From Vicingus serpentipes (GTDB lineage Bacteria; Bacteroidota; Bacteroidia; Flavobacteriales_E; Vicingaceae), in NCBI GenBank assembly GCA_024103385.1, contig JAGFIT010000031.1:1-64000 (forward strand): a DNA stretch of 64,000 bases, in the 5' to 3' direction. The notes beneath the pieces are model-generated. The model saw only the letters and a list, made by a program, of their open reading frames with translations, searched no databases and was not told where the DNA came from. The translations under genes were made by a program, and so were the position numbers. This document shows positions 8,801 through 15,673 of the stretch, one piece after another. How positions within the stretch are numbered: the stretch's first letter is position 1; each line of letters begins with the position of its first letter.

Positions 8801-10896
8801 TAAAAGAAATAGAGGCTATCTTATTAAAATTAGCGAGTGAAACGAATGCAGCTGAAACGGAAAAAGCGCTGAATGAAAAATACAATGGACTAATCTCTTT
8901 GGCAGATAATGCTTTTTCAGGAAAAGATTACGCTACTGCTAAGGTGAATTATAAAGCTGCTTTAGGTGTAAAGCCAAATGAGATTTACCCTAAAAACAAA
9001 ATTGATGAAATAGATGGGTTATTGGCCAAGTTAGAAAAAGAGAAAGAAGAGATTACGGTTACCAATAATGCTCAACAACAAAAGCAAGAAAAGTATAATT
9101 CATTAGTACAACAGGGAGATATGAGTTTATCTGCCAAGAGGTATAAAGCTGCTATTGATAGCTACGAAATGGCTTTAGGCATAATGCCTAATGAAACTTA
9201 TCCGAAAGAGAAGATAACCGAAATTAATAAAATCTTAAATGAAATAGCTCTAAAAGAAAAAGAAAAAGAGAGTTTAGCATTGGCTGAACAAGCAAAAAAA
9301 GAGCAATATGAACAATTGATTTTTGAGGGAAATAGGATGTTTAAGTTCAAAAAGTATGAAGAGGCAAAATCAAAATTTTCTGAAGCTTGGGGAATTTATC
9401 CCGATGAAAAATACCCTCCTCAAAAAATAAAAGAGATAGATGAGTTATTAAATCAACCTAAAGAAGAAGAGACCATAGTTGTAAATACAAGTAGTGGTAA
9501 CAGAGCAACTATAAATGACGACAATGAAAAAGCCATTGAAGCTAAAATTGCTGAACTGTTGAAAAATAAAGATGCAGATAAAATCAAAGCTTTTGAAGAG
9601 GAGAGAAAATCATTTGAAGAAGCGGAAGAAATACGAATTACTAAATCAGTTGAAAGAACGGATTACGCACACCAAGTGCTGGCAGAAATTGAAGAAGAAT
9701 TGGTAAGACAGGCTGAGAAAGGAAATACATACCATTTAAAATATTATGAAGAGCTAAAAAAATCAAAAGCAGCAATTGAAGCATCTGAAGCAGAGCGTAT
9801 TAAAAATGCAGAAAGCAATAGAATGCTAGCTAAAAATGATTTAGCGGCTATTGAGGAAAGGATTGTTCAATTTAGAAGAGAACAAGAAAAAGTAAGTATA
9901 GAAAAAATGAGAGTGCATAACACTTTTGTTGATGGAGTCAATGAAACAGAGTTAGCAATGATAGAAAGAGGGGATGAGGTGAGAGCTCAAAACAGAGAAG
10001 GTATTGAGAAATTAGCTGAAGAAACAGAAAGAAATAGAGCAAGATCTGCTAAAAGAGCGGAAGAATTGGCATTAGATGTTGAAGAGTATAAAAAAGAATT
10101 GAGTGAGCAAGAAGAAATAAGAATTTCTGGAGCAATAGAAAGAACTGCCCAAAATCAAAAAGAGATTGATAAATACATTATTGGAATAGAAAAAAATCAA
10201 ATTAAACAAGAGCGTTATTACAAATTGGATGTTGAAGCTTTATTGGCGTTTAAAGAAAATATTGACAATATTGAAGCTCAGCGGATAGTTGAAGCGGATA
10301 GAAGAAGAATGGAAAATGATAAAATAAAAACAGCTCATCAACAGGAATTTTTAAGACAAACAAGAGAAGCTCAAAGAAAATATGAGGATGATGTTGCTAC
10401 GCTTGAGAAATATAGATCAGCAATAATTGAACAAGAAGCGGAACAACAACAAAGAGCAGATAAAAAAAGAATGCGAGAGGCAGAAGCGTTGAATAAATAC
10501 AAAGAGTCATTGAATGTTGCGCCACCATCTCAGGAAAAGAGATACAAAGAATTTCAATCAAAATTAGCGGAAGAAAGAAGGTTGAATAATCAATTAATAG
10601 GAGGATTACAAGAACTTTCTGAACAAAAAAGAATGTTAGCGAATAAGGGATTGAAAGATTTTTATATGGGAGAAAAACAATTGAGTGAGGACAAAGAGTT
10701 ATCGGATAAATATCCAGAGGGAATTACAGAAGAGACGATTGAATCAGGTAATGCTATTACGATAAAAAGAGTAAAAGTGACAGGTACGCATGTAGATGTT
10801 TATGAAAGGGTTTTCTACAAATGGGGAGGAAATTATTACTATAAAAACGGAGTAAATATTACCAGCACACTTTGGGATAAGGAGTCTATAGAATAA
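5818..10896 (+). CDS. Giant secreted scaffold: 16 TPR-like repeats plus coiled coil
   Basis: The product is 1692 residues from the ATG at 5818. I chose this start because it opens directly on a signal peptide (MRKYFSYHHL, ending VANAQ); an in-frame ATG at 5761 adds 19 residues and spoils that. After the peptide comes a carboxypeptidase-regulatory-like beta domain (about residues 30-120), then sixteen repeats of about 65 residues, each with a Y-x-x-x-I-x-x-A/G-D-x-x-F/L helix, a Y-x-x-A-K-x-x-Y helix pair and a YPKDK-I-x-EIE linker. Residues 1240-1630 are a charged coiled coil with shorter ERT/ERI-type repeats. The C-terminus is a small domain with the core KWGGNYYYKNG. Likely periplasmic or envelope-anchored. 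I do not recognise a named protein; a structural or envelope-tethering role is inferred from architecture only. Confidence 0.85.
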   Translation: MRKYFSYHHLFTTLLVVVLLCLAPVANAQWTLDVGGTVKQQETKKRFEGVTITIKRNGTTWKTLTSPANGSFDISLEPNAIYMIEFSKSGYVTKKMEFSTKNVPEEDAKYGFEFPMEMSLFEKREGLDVSILNKPIAKVAFDPNTGYMDYDPEYTKSIKKELERMNDELDELLKKQEEQRKANQAEYDKLIAAGDKAFNGEKWAEAEPFYKKAAEIFKDESYPVAQLKEIEANLAKNAEANKNYLAAIKAGDEAFNNQEWDKAIIQYQKASGYNPDEEYPKNKIKEAKDLMANEKKVTAEYNAAIAEADKAFGAKKYEQAKVNYEKAVAIKTNEAYPKTKLGEIEKLLGEQQKIEREYKNAIAEADGFFNANDYEKSIDSYNKALSLKPAEAYPTSKIVEAKKFIADKKKLEADYQKFIAEADKFFGAKDYTAAKINYQQASAIKKEEQYPKEKLAEIEKIEEETAKKEAEEKQREANYQAAITNGDKAFSAKNFELAKQAYQTASEIKKEEQYPKNKLSEIDKILADAAAKEAEEKAKEEQYKQLIATADGLLSAKDYDGAKGKYNEAIKVKTEEQYPKDKVREIEKILADIANKEAEEKAKEEQYKQLIADADRMLGSKDYNGAKGKYIEATKIKVEEKYPKDKLLEIEKILADAAAKEAEEKAKEEQYKKLVAEADGLLSAKNYEGAKGKYNEAIKVKSEEQYPKDKISEIDALLKELAKQKAEEEAKAKAAAELQAKYEGLIASADKLLGTKDYEGATLKYNEAITLKEEEQYPKDKVREIEKILAEIAKKKAEEEAAKMAQGEKEAKYKEAITLADNAFSSENYKQAILKYNEALSVKPEEQYPKDRIKETETILAEIERKKQEGLNAAKAQKELDEKYNKFIASGDQDLSIKQYTQAKSNYEAALGVKPTEQYPKDKIKEIEAVLAGIAKTKEEESLAAEAERKKQEYFNALIAQADEAFNNKNYDDAKAKYQQALGLIPNSSHPTNRLKEIEAILLKLASETNAAETEKALNEKYNGLISLADNAFSGKDYATAKVNYKAALGVKPNEIYPKNKIDEIDGLLAKLEKEKEEITVTNNAQQQKQEKYNSLVQQGDMSLSAKRYKAAIDSYEMALGIMPNETYPKEKITEINKILNEIALKEKEKESLALAEQAKKEQYEQLIFEGNRMFKFKKYEEAKSKFSEAWGIYPDEKYPPQKIKEIDELLNQPKEEETIVVNTSSGNRATINDDNEKAIEAKIAELLKNKDADKIKAFEEERKSFEEAEEIRITKSVERTDYAHQVLAEIEEELVRQAEKGNTYHLKYYEELKKSKAAIEASEAERIKNAESNRMLAKNDLAAIEERIVQFRREQEKVSIEKMRVHNTFVDGVNETELAMIERGDEVRAQNREGIEKLAEETERNRARSAKRAEELALDVEEYKKELSEQEEIRISGAIERTAQNQKEIDKYIIGIEKNQIKQERYYKLDVEALLAFKENIDNIEAQRIVEADRRRMENDKIKTAHQQEFLRQTREAQRKYEDDVATLEKYRSAIIEQEAEQQQRADKKRMREAEALNKYKESLNVAPPSQEKRYKEFQSKLAEERRLNNQLIGGLQELSEQKRMLANKGLKDFYMGEKQLSEDKELSDKYPEGITEETIESGNAITIKRVKVTGTHVDVYERVFYKWGGNYYYKNGVNITSTLWDKESIE
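6370..9460 (+). repeat. Sixteen tandem repeats of about 195 bp inside the scaffold gene
   Basis: The TPR-like units are also tandem DNA repeats. Counting the YP-K/x-x-K/x-x-x-EIE linker gives 16 copies between about 6480 and 9420, an average spacing near 195 bp. Copies six to ten (about 7350-8170) are the closest to each other: AAAGAAGCGGAAGAGAAAGC recurs at 7411 and 7795, with near-identical versions in between, at a spacing close to 192 bp. The outer copies have diverged. This suggests recent internal duplication of the middle block. Confidence 0.8.
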
Positions 10897-10906
10897 AAGA
10901 AATAGA

Positions 10907-11833
10907 TTAACTTTCGTAAAATTTATATCTAAAAATCTTTAAAAAATCTTCAGGCACTTTTGTCTCAAATGTTACTTCTTTATGAGTGGCAGGGTGTTGA
11001 AAAACTAATTTTATAGCATGTAAAGCTGTACGGCTAATAGGATTTTCATTAGATCCATATTTTTTATCACCTAAAACAGGATGCCCTATACTTTGTAAAT
11101 GAACACGAACCTGATTTTTTCGTTCAGTTTCCTGCCAGGCTTCCAACATCGTATAGAATTCATTTTTTTTGATTACCTTATAATGGGTAATCGCTTTTTT
11201 TCCGTTTTTAGGATTGGGACTAGAGTGCATTATTAATGCTTTACTTTCTACCAAAAATGAGCTAATTGTATCTTCATCTTTCTCAATGGTACCCTCTGTT
11301 ATAATTAAATATTTTCGTTGCTGTAAGGTTTTAGCCCAAGTGTCTTCTAACTCAACTTGAGCTGCTTTATTTTTAGCAAAAACCATTAATCCTGAAGCTT
11401 CCCTGTCTAAACGATGGACCACAAATAAGCGAGCAGTTGGATTTTCTTGTTGTATATGAGAGGTTAAAACTTGGTAAACAGTTTGTTTGCGTTCTTTTTT
11501 TGAACCGATAGATAAAAATCCACTTCGCTTATTGATGACAATAATGTCTTCATCTTCAAAAACAACGCTTAAGCCTTGGTAACTAATTTTTTTAAAGGGT
11601 CTATCCCAGCTTACAGAAACCTCATCACCTTTTTTTAAAGGAGTACTGTGTAGACTGGTTATTTTCCCGTTTACTGTAATTTGCTTATGCGTTAATAATG
11701 ATTTTATTTTATTACGTGTTTTATCTTTGATAGCGATAATTAAGAAAGGCAAGAGAGTAGTTTCTTCTTCATTTACTTTGAAAGTGCTTTTTCGATTTCT
11801 AAAAGCATTAGGTTTATTGAATTTCTTGCTCAT
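10907..11833 (-). CDS. RluA-family RNA pseudouridine synthase
   Basis: Isomerises specific uridines in rRNA or tRNA to pseudouridine. The 308-residue protein has an N-terminal S4-like RNA-binding domain (about residues 28-90, with the segment KSLLTHKQITVNGK) and a catalytic domain holding the family HRLDREASGLMVFAKN motif, where the Asp is the nucleophile. A second conserved stretch, RKNQVRVHLQSIGHPVLGD, follows near residue 240. It converges on the scaffold gene with a 10-base gap and diverges from mutL. The target uridine cannot be told from sequence, so I give no Rlu letter. Confidence 0.92.
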   Translation of the reverse strand: MSKKFNKPNAFRNRKSTFKVNEEETTLLPFLIIAIKDKTRNKIKSLLTHKQITVNGKITSLHSTPLKKGDEVSVSWDRPFKKISYQGLSVVFEDEDIIVINKRSGFLSIGSKKERKQTVYQVLTSHIQQENPTARLFVVHRLDREASGLMVFAKNKAAQVELEDTWAKTLQQRKYLIITEGTIEKDEDTISSFLVESKALIMHSSPNPKNGKKAITHYKVIKKNEFYTMLEAWQETERKNQVRVHLQSIGHPVLGDKKYGSNENPISRTALHAIKLVFQHPATHKEVTFETKVPEDFLKIFRYKFYES

Positions 11834-11957
11834 GTGTATTAAGATATCTTGGTAGTTGGATATTGAGCGAAATTAGTTAAAAAGCATCAACTGTTAAAAA
11901 AATAAAAAATTGATTAAATAAAATCCTCTTAAACCAAAAATACCCTTATCTTCTTAG

Positions 11958-11965
11958 TAACTTTG
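11958..11965 (+). promoter_or_regulatory. Candidate -7 promoter element for mutL
   Basis: TAACTTTG matches the Bacteroidota -7 consensus TAnnTTTG exactly and lies 26 bases before the mutL ATG. No TTG is found 17-23 bases upstream, so the -33 part is missing or degenerate. Confidence 0.4.
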
Positions 11966-11991
11966 AAAGATAAAAATCAGGGAGCTTTTTA

Positions 11992-13836
11992 ATGTCAGAT
12001 GTTATTCAATTATTACCCGACTCAGTAGCCAATCAAATTGCTGCAGGAGAAGTTGTGCAACGCCCAGCAAGCGCTGTTAAAGAGCTATTAGAGAATGCCA
12101 TTGATGCTAAAGCAGATACTATTTCTTTAGTAATTAAAGATGCTGGAAAAGCTTTAATCCAAGTGATAGATAACGGAGTTGGGATGTCTGTTACAGATGC
12201 TCGCCTTAGCTTTGAGCGGCATGCTACTTCTAAAATAAAAACAGCAGACGACTTATTTAAAATAGCCACCAAAGGATTTAGAGGAGAAGCGTTGGCATCT
12301 ATTGCAGCAATTGCTCAGGTAGAACTGAAAACAAAAAATGCACAATCAGATTTAGGAACTCAAATTATTGTAGAAGGCAGTGAAGTAAAAGAGCAAGAAC
12401 CTTGCACTTGTGCTCAGGGGACTTCTATATCTGTAAAGAATTTATTTTTTAATGTTCCTGCTCGAAGAAATTTCTTGAAATCTAATACCATCGAAACAAA
12501 ACATATTATAGAAGAGTTTCAACGAGTAGCGATGGTGCATGCTGATATTTCGTTTAGTATGTATAATAACGGTAATGAGGTTTTTAATTTACCAAAAGGA
12601 AGTTTTAGGCAACGAATAATGGGTGTTTTCGGAAAAAAATATAACCAACGTTTAGTGCCTGTTTCCGAAGCTACAGAAATTGTAAACGTTGAAGGTTTTG
12701 TGAGTAAACCTGAATTTGCAAGAAAAACCAGAGGTGAGCAGTACTTTTTTGTGAATAATCGATTTATTAAAAGTGGTTATTTGAATCATGCTGTTCAGAA
12801 TGCATTTGATCAGTTGCTGGGTAAAGATCAATTTCCTTCCTATTTTTTAAAGTTAGAAATCGATCCGTCAAAAATTGATATTAATATTCATCCCACTAAA
12901 ACAGAAATAAAGTTTGAGGATGAAAGATCGATTTATGCAATTGTAAGAACAGCGATTAAACAGGCTTTGGGAAAACATAATATAGCGCCTACACTCGATT
13001 TTGACCAAGAAACCACATTTAATACTCCGTTATTAAAAAAAACAGACACGATTAAAGCGCCTACCATTAAGGTAAATCCCAATTATAATCCTTTTGAAAG
13101 TAGTACTGAAAAAAGGAATAATCCTCCATCTTATAAAAAAGAATCTACTCAAAATTGGGAATCACTTTACAGTTCTTTTGAACGAGATACTTCTGAGATA
13201 GTTGAAAGTAAAACGCAAAAAGAAGAACAGCAAGTGATTGCTTCTGATTGGGATACTCCTCAAGAAGAAGGAGCTAAAACATTAGTGCAATTGCATAATA
13301 AATTCATCTTTACTCAATTAAAATCGGGGTTTTTAATTATAGATCAGCAGCGGGCTCATGAGCGTATCTTGTATGAGAATTTTCTTGTTAATTTAGAAAA
13401 AGGGAAAGGGAATACACAGCAATTACTGTTTCCAGAAACGATTGATTTTTCTGCTTCAGATGCAGCATTAATTATAGAAATTGAATCAGAAATTAAGAAT
13501 TTAGGATTTGATTTTGATAAAAAGGGAAAAAATGCTTTTGAAATTAATGGTATTCCTGCAGAATTAAATGGGATGAATGTATCAAAAGCTTTTGAGAATT
13601 TGTTAGAACAATTTAAATTGAACAAAAGTGAGTTGCAATTAGATGATAGAGAAAATATTGCAATATCATTATCCAGAAGTGCAAGTATTAAAGCAGGAAA
13701 GAAGTTATCTAAAGAAGAAATGAACGAATTAGTTGATCAGTTGTTCGCTTGTGAGATGCCCTATAGCTTATCTAACGGACAACCAATAACCATTACTTTA
13801 GGTATTGAAGATTTAAATAAACAGTTTAATTATTGA
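11992..13836 (+). CDS. mutL: DNA mismatch repair protein MutL
   Basis: Couples MutS mismatch recognition to strand removal. The 614-residue protein has the GHKL ATPase motifs ELLENAIDAKAD, DNGVGM and KGFRGEALASI within residues 30-110, then a variable linker (about 335-430) and a C-terminal dimerisation domain. In that domain the endonuclease motif DQHA-x2-E-x4-E reads DQQRAHERILYE, and the usual CPHGRP-type element near the end reads as YSLSNGQPITI. Key metal ligands of the nicking site therefore appear changed. Its stop overlaps the rhomboid ATG by one base (TGATG). Confidence 0.96.
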   Translation: MSDVIQLLPDSVANQIAAGEVVQRPASAVKELLENAIDAKADTISLVIKDAGKALIQVIDNGVGMSVTDARLSFERHATSKIKTADDLFKIATKGFRGEALASIAAIAQVELKTKNAQSDLGTQIIVEGSEVKEQEPCTCAQGTSISVKNLFFNVPARRNFLKSNTIETKHIIEEFQRVAMVHADISFSMYNNGNEVFNLPKGSFRQRIMGVFGKKYNQRLVPVSEATEIVNVEGFVSKPEFARKTRGEQYFFVNNRFIKSGYLNHAVQNAFDQLLGKDQFPSYFLKLEIDPSKIDINIHPTKTEIKFEDERSIYAIVRTAIKQALGKHNIAPTLDFDQETTFNTPLLKKTDTIKAPTIKVNPNYNPFESSTEKRNNPPSYKKESTQNWESLYSSFERDTSEIVESKTQKEEQQVIASDWDTPQEEGAKTLVQLHNKFIFTQLKSGFLIIDQQRAHERILYENFLVNLEKGKGNTQQLLFPETIDFSASDAALIIEIESEIKNLGFDFDKKGKNAFEINGIPAELNGMNVSKAFENLLEQFKLNKSELQLDDRENIAISLSRSASIKAGKKLSKEEMNELVDQLFACEMPYSLSNGQPITITLGIEDLNKQFNY

Positions 13837-14564
13837 TGTTTGATTTTAGAAACATACCACCCGTAGTAAAGAATATACTAATTATCAATGGGTTATTCTT
13901 TTTGGCTACAGCATTATTAGAAAACCAAGGGATAAATCTATCGGGTTACTTGGGTTTGCATTATTGGAAATCTGATGCGTTTAAGCCACATCAATTGGTT
14001 ACCTACATGTTTATGCATGGAGGTTTTACTCATATTCTTTTTAATATGTTTGCGGTATGGATGTTTGGGAAAATATTGGAGCAAGTATGGGGGCCGAAAC
14101 GATTTTTAATTTTTTACATGGTAACGGGAATAGGCGCGGGTGTTATCCAATTGTTAGTTGCTCATTTTAGATTAATGCCTTTATTAGCAGAATTACCTCA
14201 AGAAGACATTAATACCATATTGAATGAAGGATATGATTTATTGCAGTCAGGAAAGAATTGGGTTGGGGTAGCAGGAAATATAAATGCTTTAATTAATGGA
14301 ACTACGGTAGGTGCTTCAGGAGCTGTTTTTGGGGTTTTACTAGCATTTGGGATGCTGTTTCCTAATACGGAATTGATGCTATTGTTCCCTCCCATACCAA
14401 TTAAAGCAAAGTGGTTTGTGTTGGGATATGGCGCTATTGAATTGTACTCAGGGTTTGCAAATAACCCGAATGATAATGTAGCTCATTTTGCTCATTTAGG
14501 GGGAATGCTGTTTGGTTTTATCTTAATTCAATATTGGAAAAAAGACAGAGGGAGTTTTTATTAA
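13836..14564 (+). CDS. Rhomboid-family intramembrane serine protease
   Basis: A 242-residue inner-membrane protein with about six membrane segments. Rhomboid hallmarks are visible: the HGGFTHILFNMFAVWMFG segment carrying the L1 His and Asn, the catalytic serine in GASGAVFG (about residue 155), and the catalytic histidine in HFAHLGGMLFGF near the C-terminus. The ATG at 13836 overlaps the mutL stop; a TTG one codon upstream is possible but less likely. A longer loop of about 30 residues separates TM4 from the catalytic serine helix. Substrate unknown. A second rhomboid follows, so this looks like a paralogous pair. Confidence 0.93.
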   Translation: MFDFRNIPPVVKNILIINGLFFLATALLENQGINLSGYLGLHYWKSDAFKPHQLVTYMFMHGGFTHILFNMFAVWMFGKILEQVWGPKRFLIFYMVTGIGAGVIQLLVAHFRLMPLLAELPQEDINTILNEGYDLLQSGKNWVGVAGNINALINGTTVGASGAVFGVLLAFGMLFPNTELMLLFPPIPIKAKWFVLGYGAIELYSGFANNPNDNVAHFAHLGGMLFGFILIQYWKKDRGSFY

Positions 14565-14574
14565 TGAAAATAAC

Positions 14575-14666
14575 TGTCATACCGAGCGGAGTCGAGGTAT
14601 CTTTGTAATTAATTACTAAAAATTTAAAAGATTCCTCTGTTCCATTTCATTCCAATCGGAATGACA
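14575..14666. repeat. REP-like element with GTCAT/ATGAC ends
   Basis: The 92-bp stretch between the two rhomboid genes starts TGTCATACCGAGCGGAGTCG and ends AATCGGAATGACA, so its ends are inverted (TGTCATxCCGA against TCGGxATGACA). GAGGTATCT and AGATTCCTC inside also pair imperfectly. I recognise this as the dispersed Bacteroidota repeat of the kind GTCATTCCGAGCGGAGTCGA; copy number in this genome cannot be seen from the window. It lies wholly between genes. Confidence 0.65.
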
Positions 14667-14693
14667 TAAAAGAAAAAAAGAGAATGATTTAGC

Positions 14694-15581
14694 ATGACTA
14701 ACCCATTTATAAACGACATAAAAAACCAGTACAAAAATGGTTCAGCGTTAATTAAATTGATATTTATTAATATAGCTGTTTTCATTGCTTTACATCTATT
14801 GAGCTTGTTGCTGTGGTTATTAGCTATTAGCGGAGGCACTCAATTAATTGTGAGTTGGTTTGCACTTCCTGCAGATGTCTTAGCGCTTGCATTTCAGCCA
14901 TGGTCAATTATTTCTTACATGTTTTTACATGAAGGGTTAATGCACCTTCTTTTTAATATGCTAGTGTTGTATTTTGGAGGTCAAATCTTTTTAAACTTTT
15001 TGAGTGAAAAAAAGTTAGTAGTGGTTTATTTATTAGGGGGAATAGCTGGAGGTTTTCTTTTTGTTTTATCATATAATATATTTCCGGTATTCCAAGTTGA
15101 TATACCCCTATTAGGAGCATCAGCATCTGTTTTGGCTGTGCTGGTTGCTGTAGCTACTTATGTTCCTGATTTTGTTGTACGGTTCATGTTTTTGGGTAAT
15201 ATTAAGCTAAAATATATTGCAATTGGATACTTTGTTTTTAGTTTGATTAGTATACCAAAAGGTAATTCAGGAGGACACATTGCTCATTTAGGAGGTGCAT
15301 TGTTTGGTTTTATTTATATCCAACAATTAAAAAAGGGAAATGATTTTGCGTTGGGTTTTAGTCGGTTTTTAGATTATCTGAAGTCCGTATTTTTAACTCG
15401 AAAAAAGATGAAGGTGGTTTATAAGAACCCAGGAAAAACAAAATCGAATTACGAATACAATGAACAAAAAGTAGCTAATCAACAAAAAGTGGATGCCATT
15501 TTAGATAAAATTGCCAAATCAGGGTACGACAGCCTAACTGCTGAAGAGAAGGCTATTTTGTTTGATGCGAGTAAAAAATAA
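14694..15581 (+). CDS. Second rhomboid-family protease with a cytoplasmic tail
   Basis: A 295-residue paralogue of the upstream rhomboid. Conserved features are HEGLMHLLFNMLVLYFGGQ, the catalytic-serine motif as GASASVLA (GxSx rather than GASG), and the histidine helix GHIAHLGGALFGFIYI. After the last membrane segment (about residue 215) comes an 80-residue basic/polar tail ending in a helix with SLTAEEKAILFDAS, which the first copy lacks. REP-like elements lie on both sides. Catalytic Ser and His are retained, so activity is likely; substrates unknown. Confidence 0.9.
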   Translation: MTNPFINDIKNQYKNGSALIKLIFINIAVFIALHLLSLLLWLLAISGGTQLIVSWFALPADVLALAFQPWSIISYMFLHEGLMHLLFNMLVLYFGGQIFLNFLSEKKLVVVYLLGGIAGGFLFVLSYNIFPVFQVDIPLLGASASVLAVLVAVATYVPDFVVRFMFLGNIKLKYIAIGYFVFSLISIPKGNSGGHIAHLGGALFGFIYIQQLKKGNDFALGFSRFLDYLKSVFLTRKKMKVVYKNPGKTKSNYEYNEQKVANQQKVDAILDKIAKSGYDSLTAEEKAILFDASKK

Positions 15582-15589
15582 TCTTATTT

Positions 15590-15671
15590 GTCATCCTGAA
15601 CTTGTTTCAGGATCTGTTTATTTTGCATGGGTACAGATTCCGATCCCGATAACTATCGGGATCGGAATGAC
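15590..15671. repeat. REP-like element with two hairpins, between convergent genes
   Basis: The ends read GTCAT and ATGAC. The left hairpin pairs ATCCTGAA with TTCAGGAT. The right hairpin (starting near 15649) is a perfect 12-bp inverted repeat, CCGATCCCGATA and TATCGGGATCGG, around AC. The sequence type, GTCATCCTGAACTTGTTTCA, is a well-known dispersed Bacteroidota repeat and differs from the copy at 14575. It fills the gap between rhomboid and uvrB and could act as a two-way transcription stop, although no T tract follows. Confidence 0.65.
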
Positions 15672-15673
15672 GT

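Noticed and set aside
14624-14839. A leftward 71-codon frame across the REP-like element and the second rhomboid start
   Set aside because: It runs antisense to a conserved gene and covers a repeat; no supporting signal.
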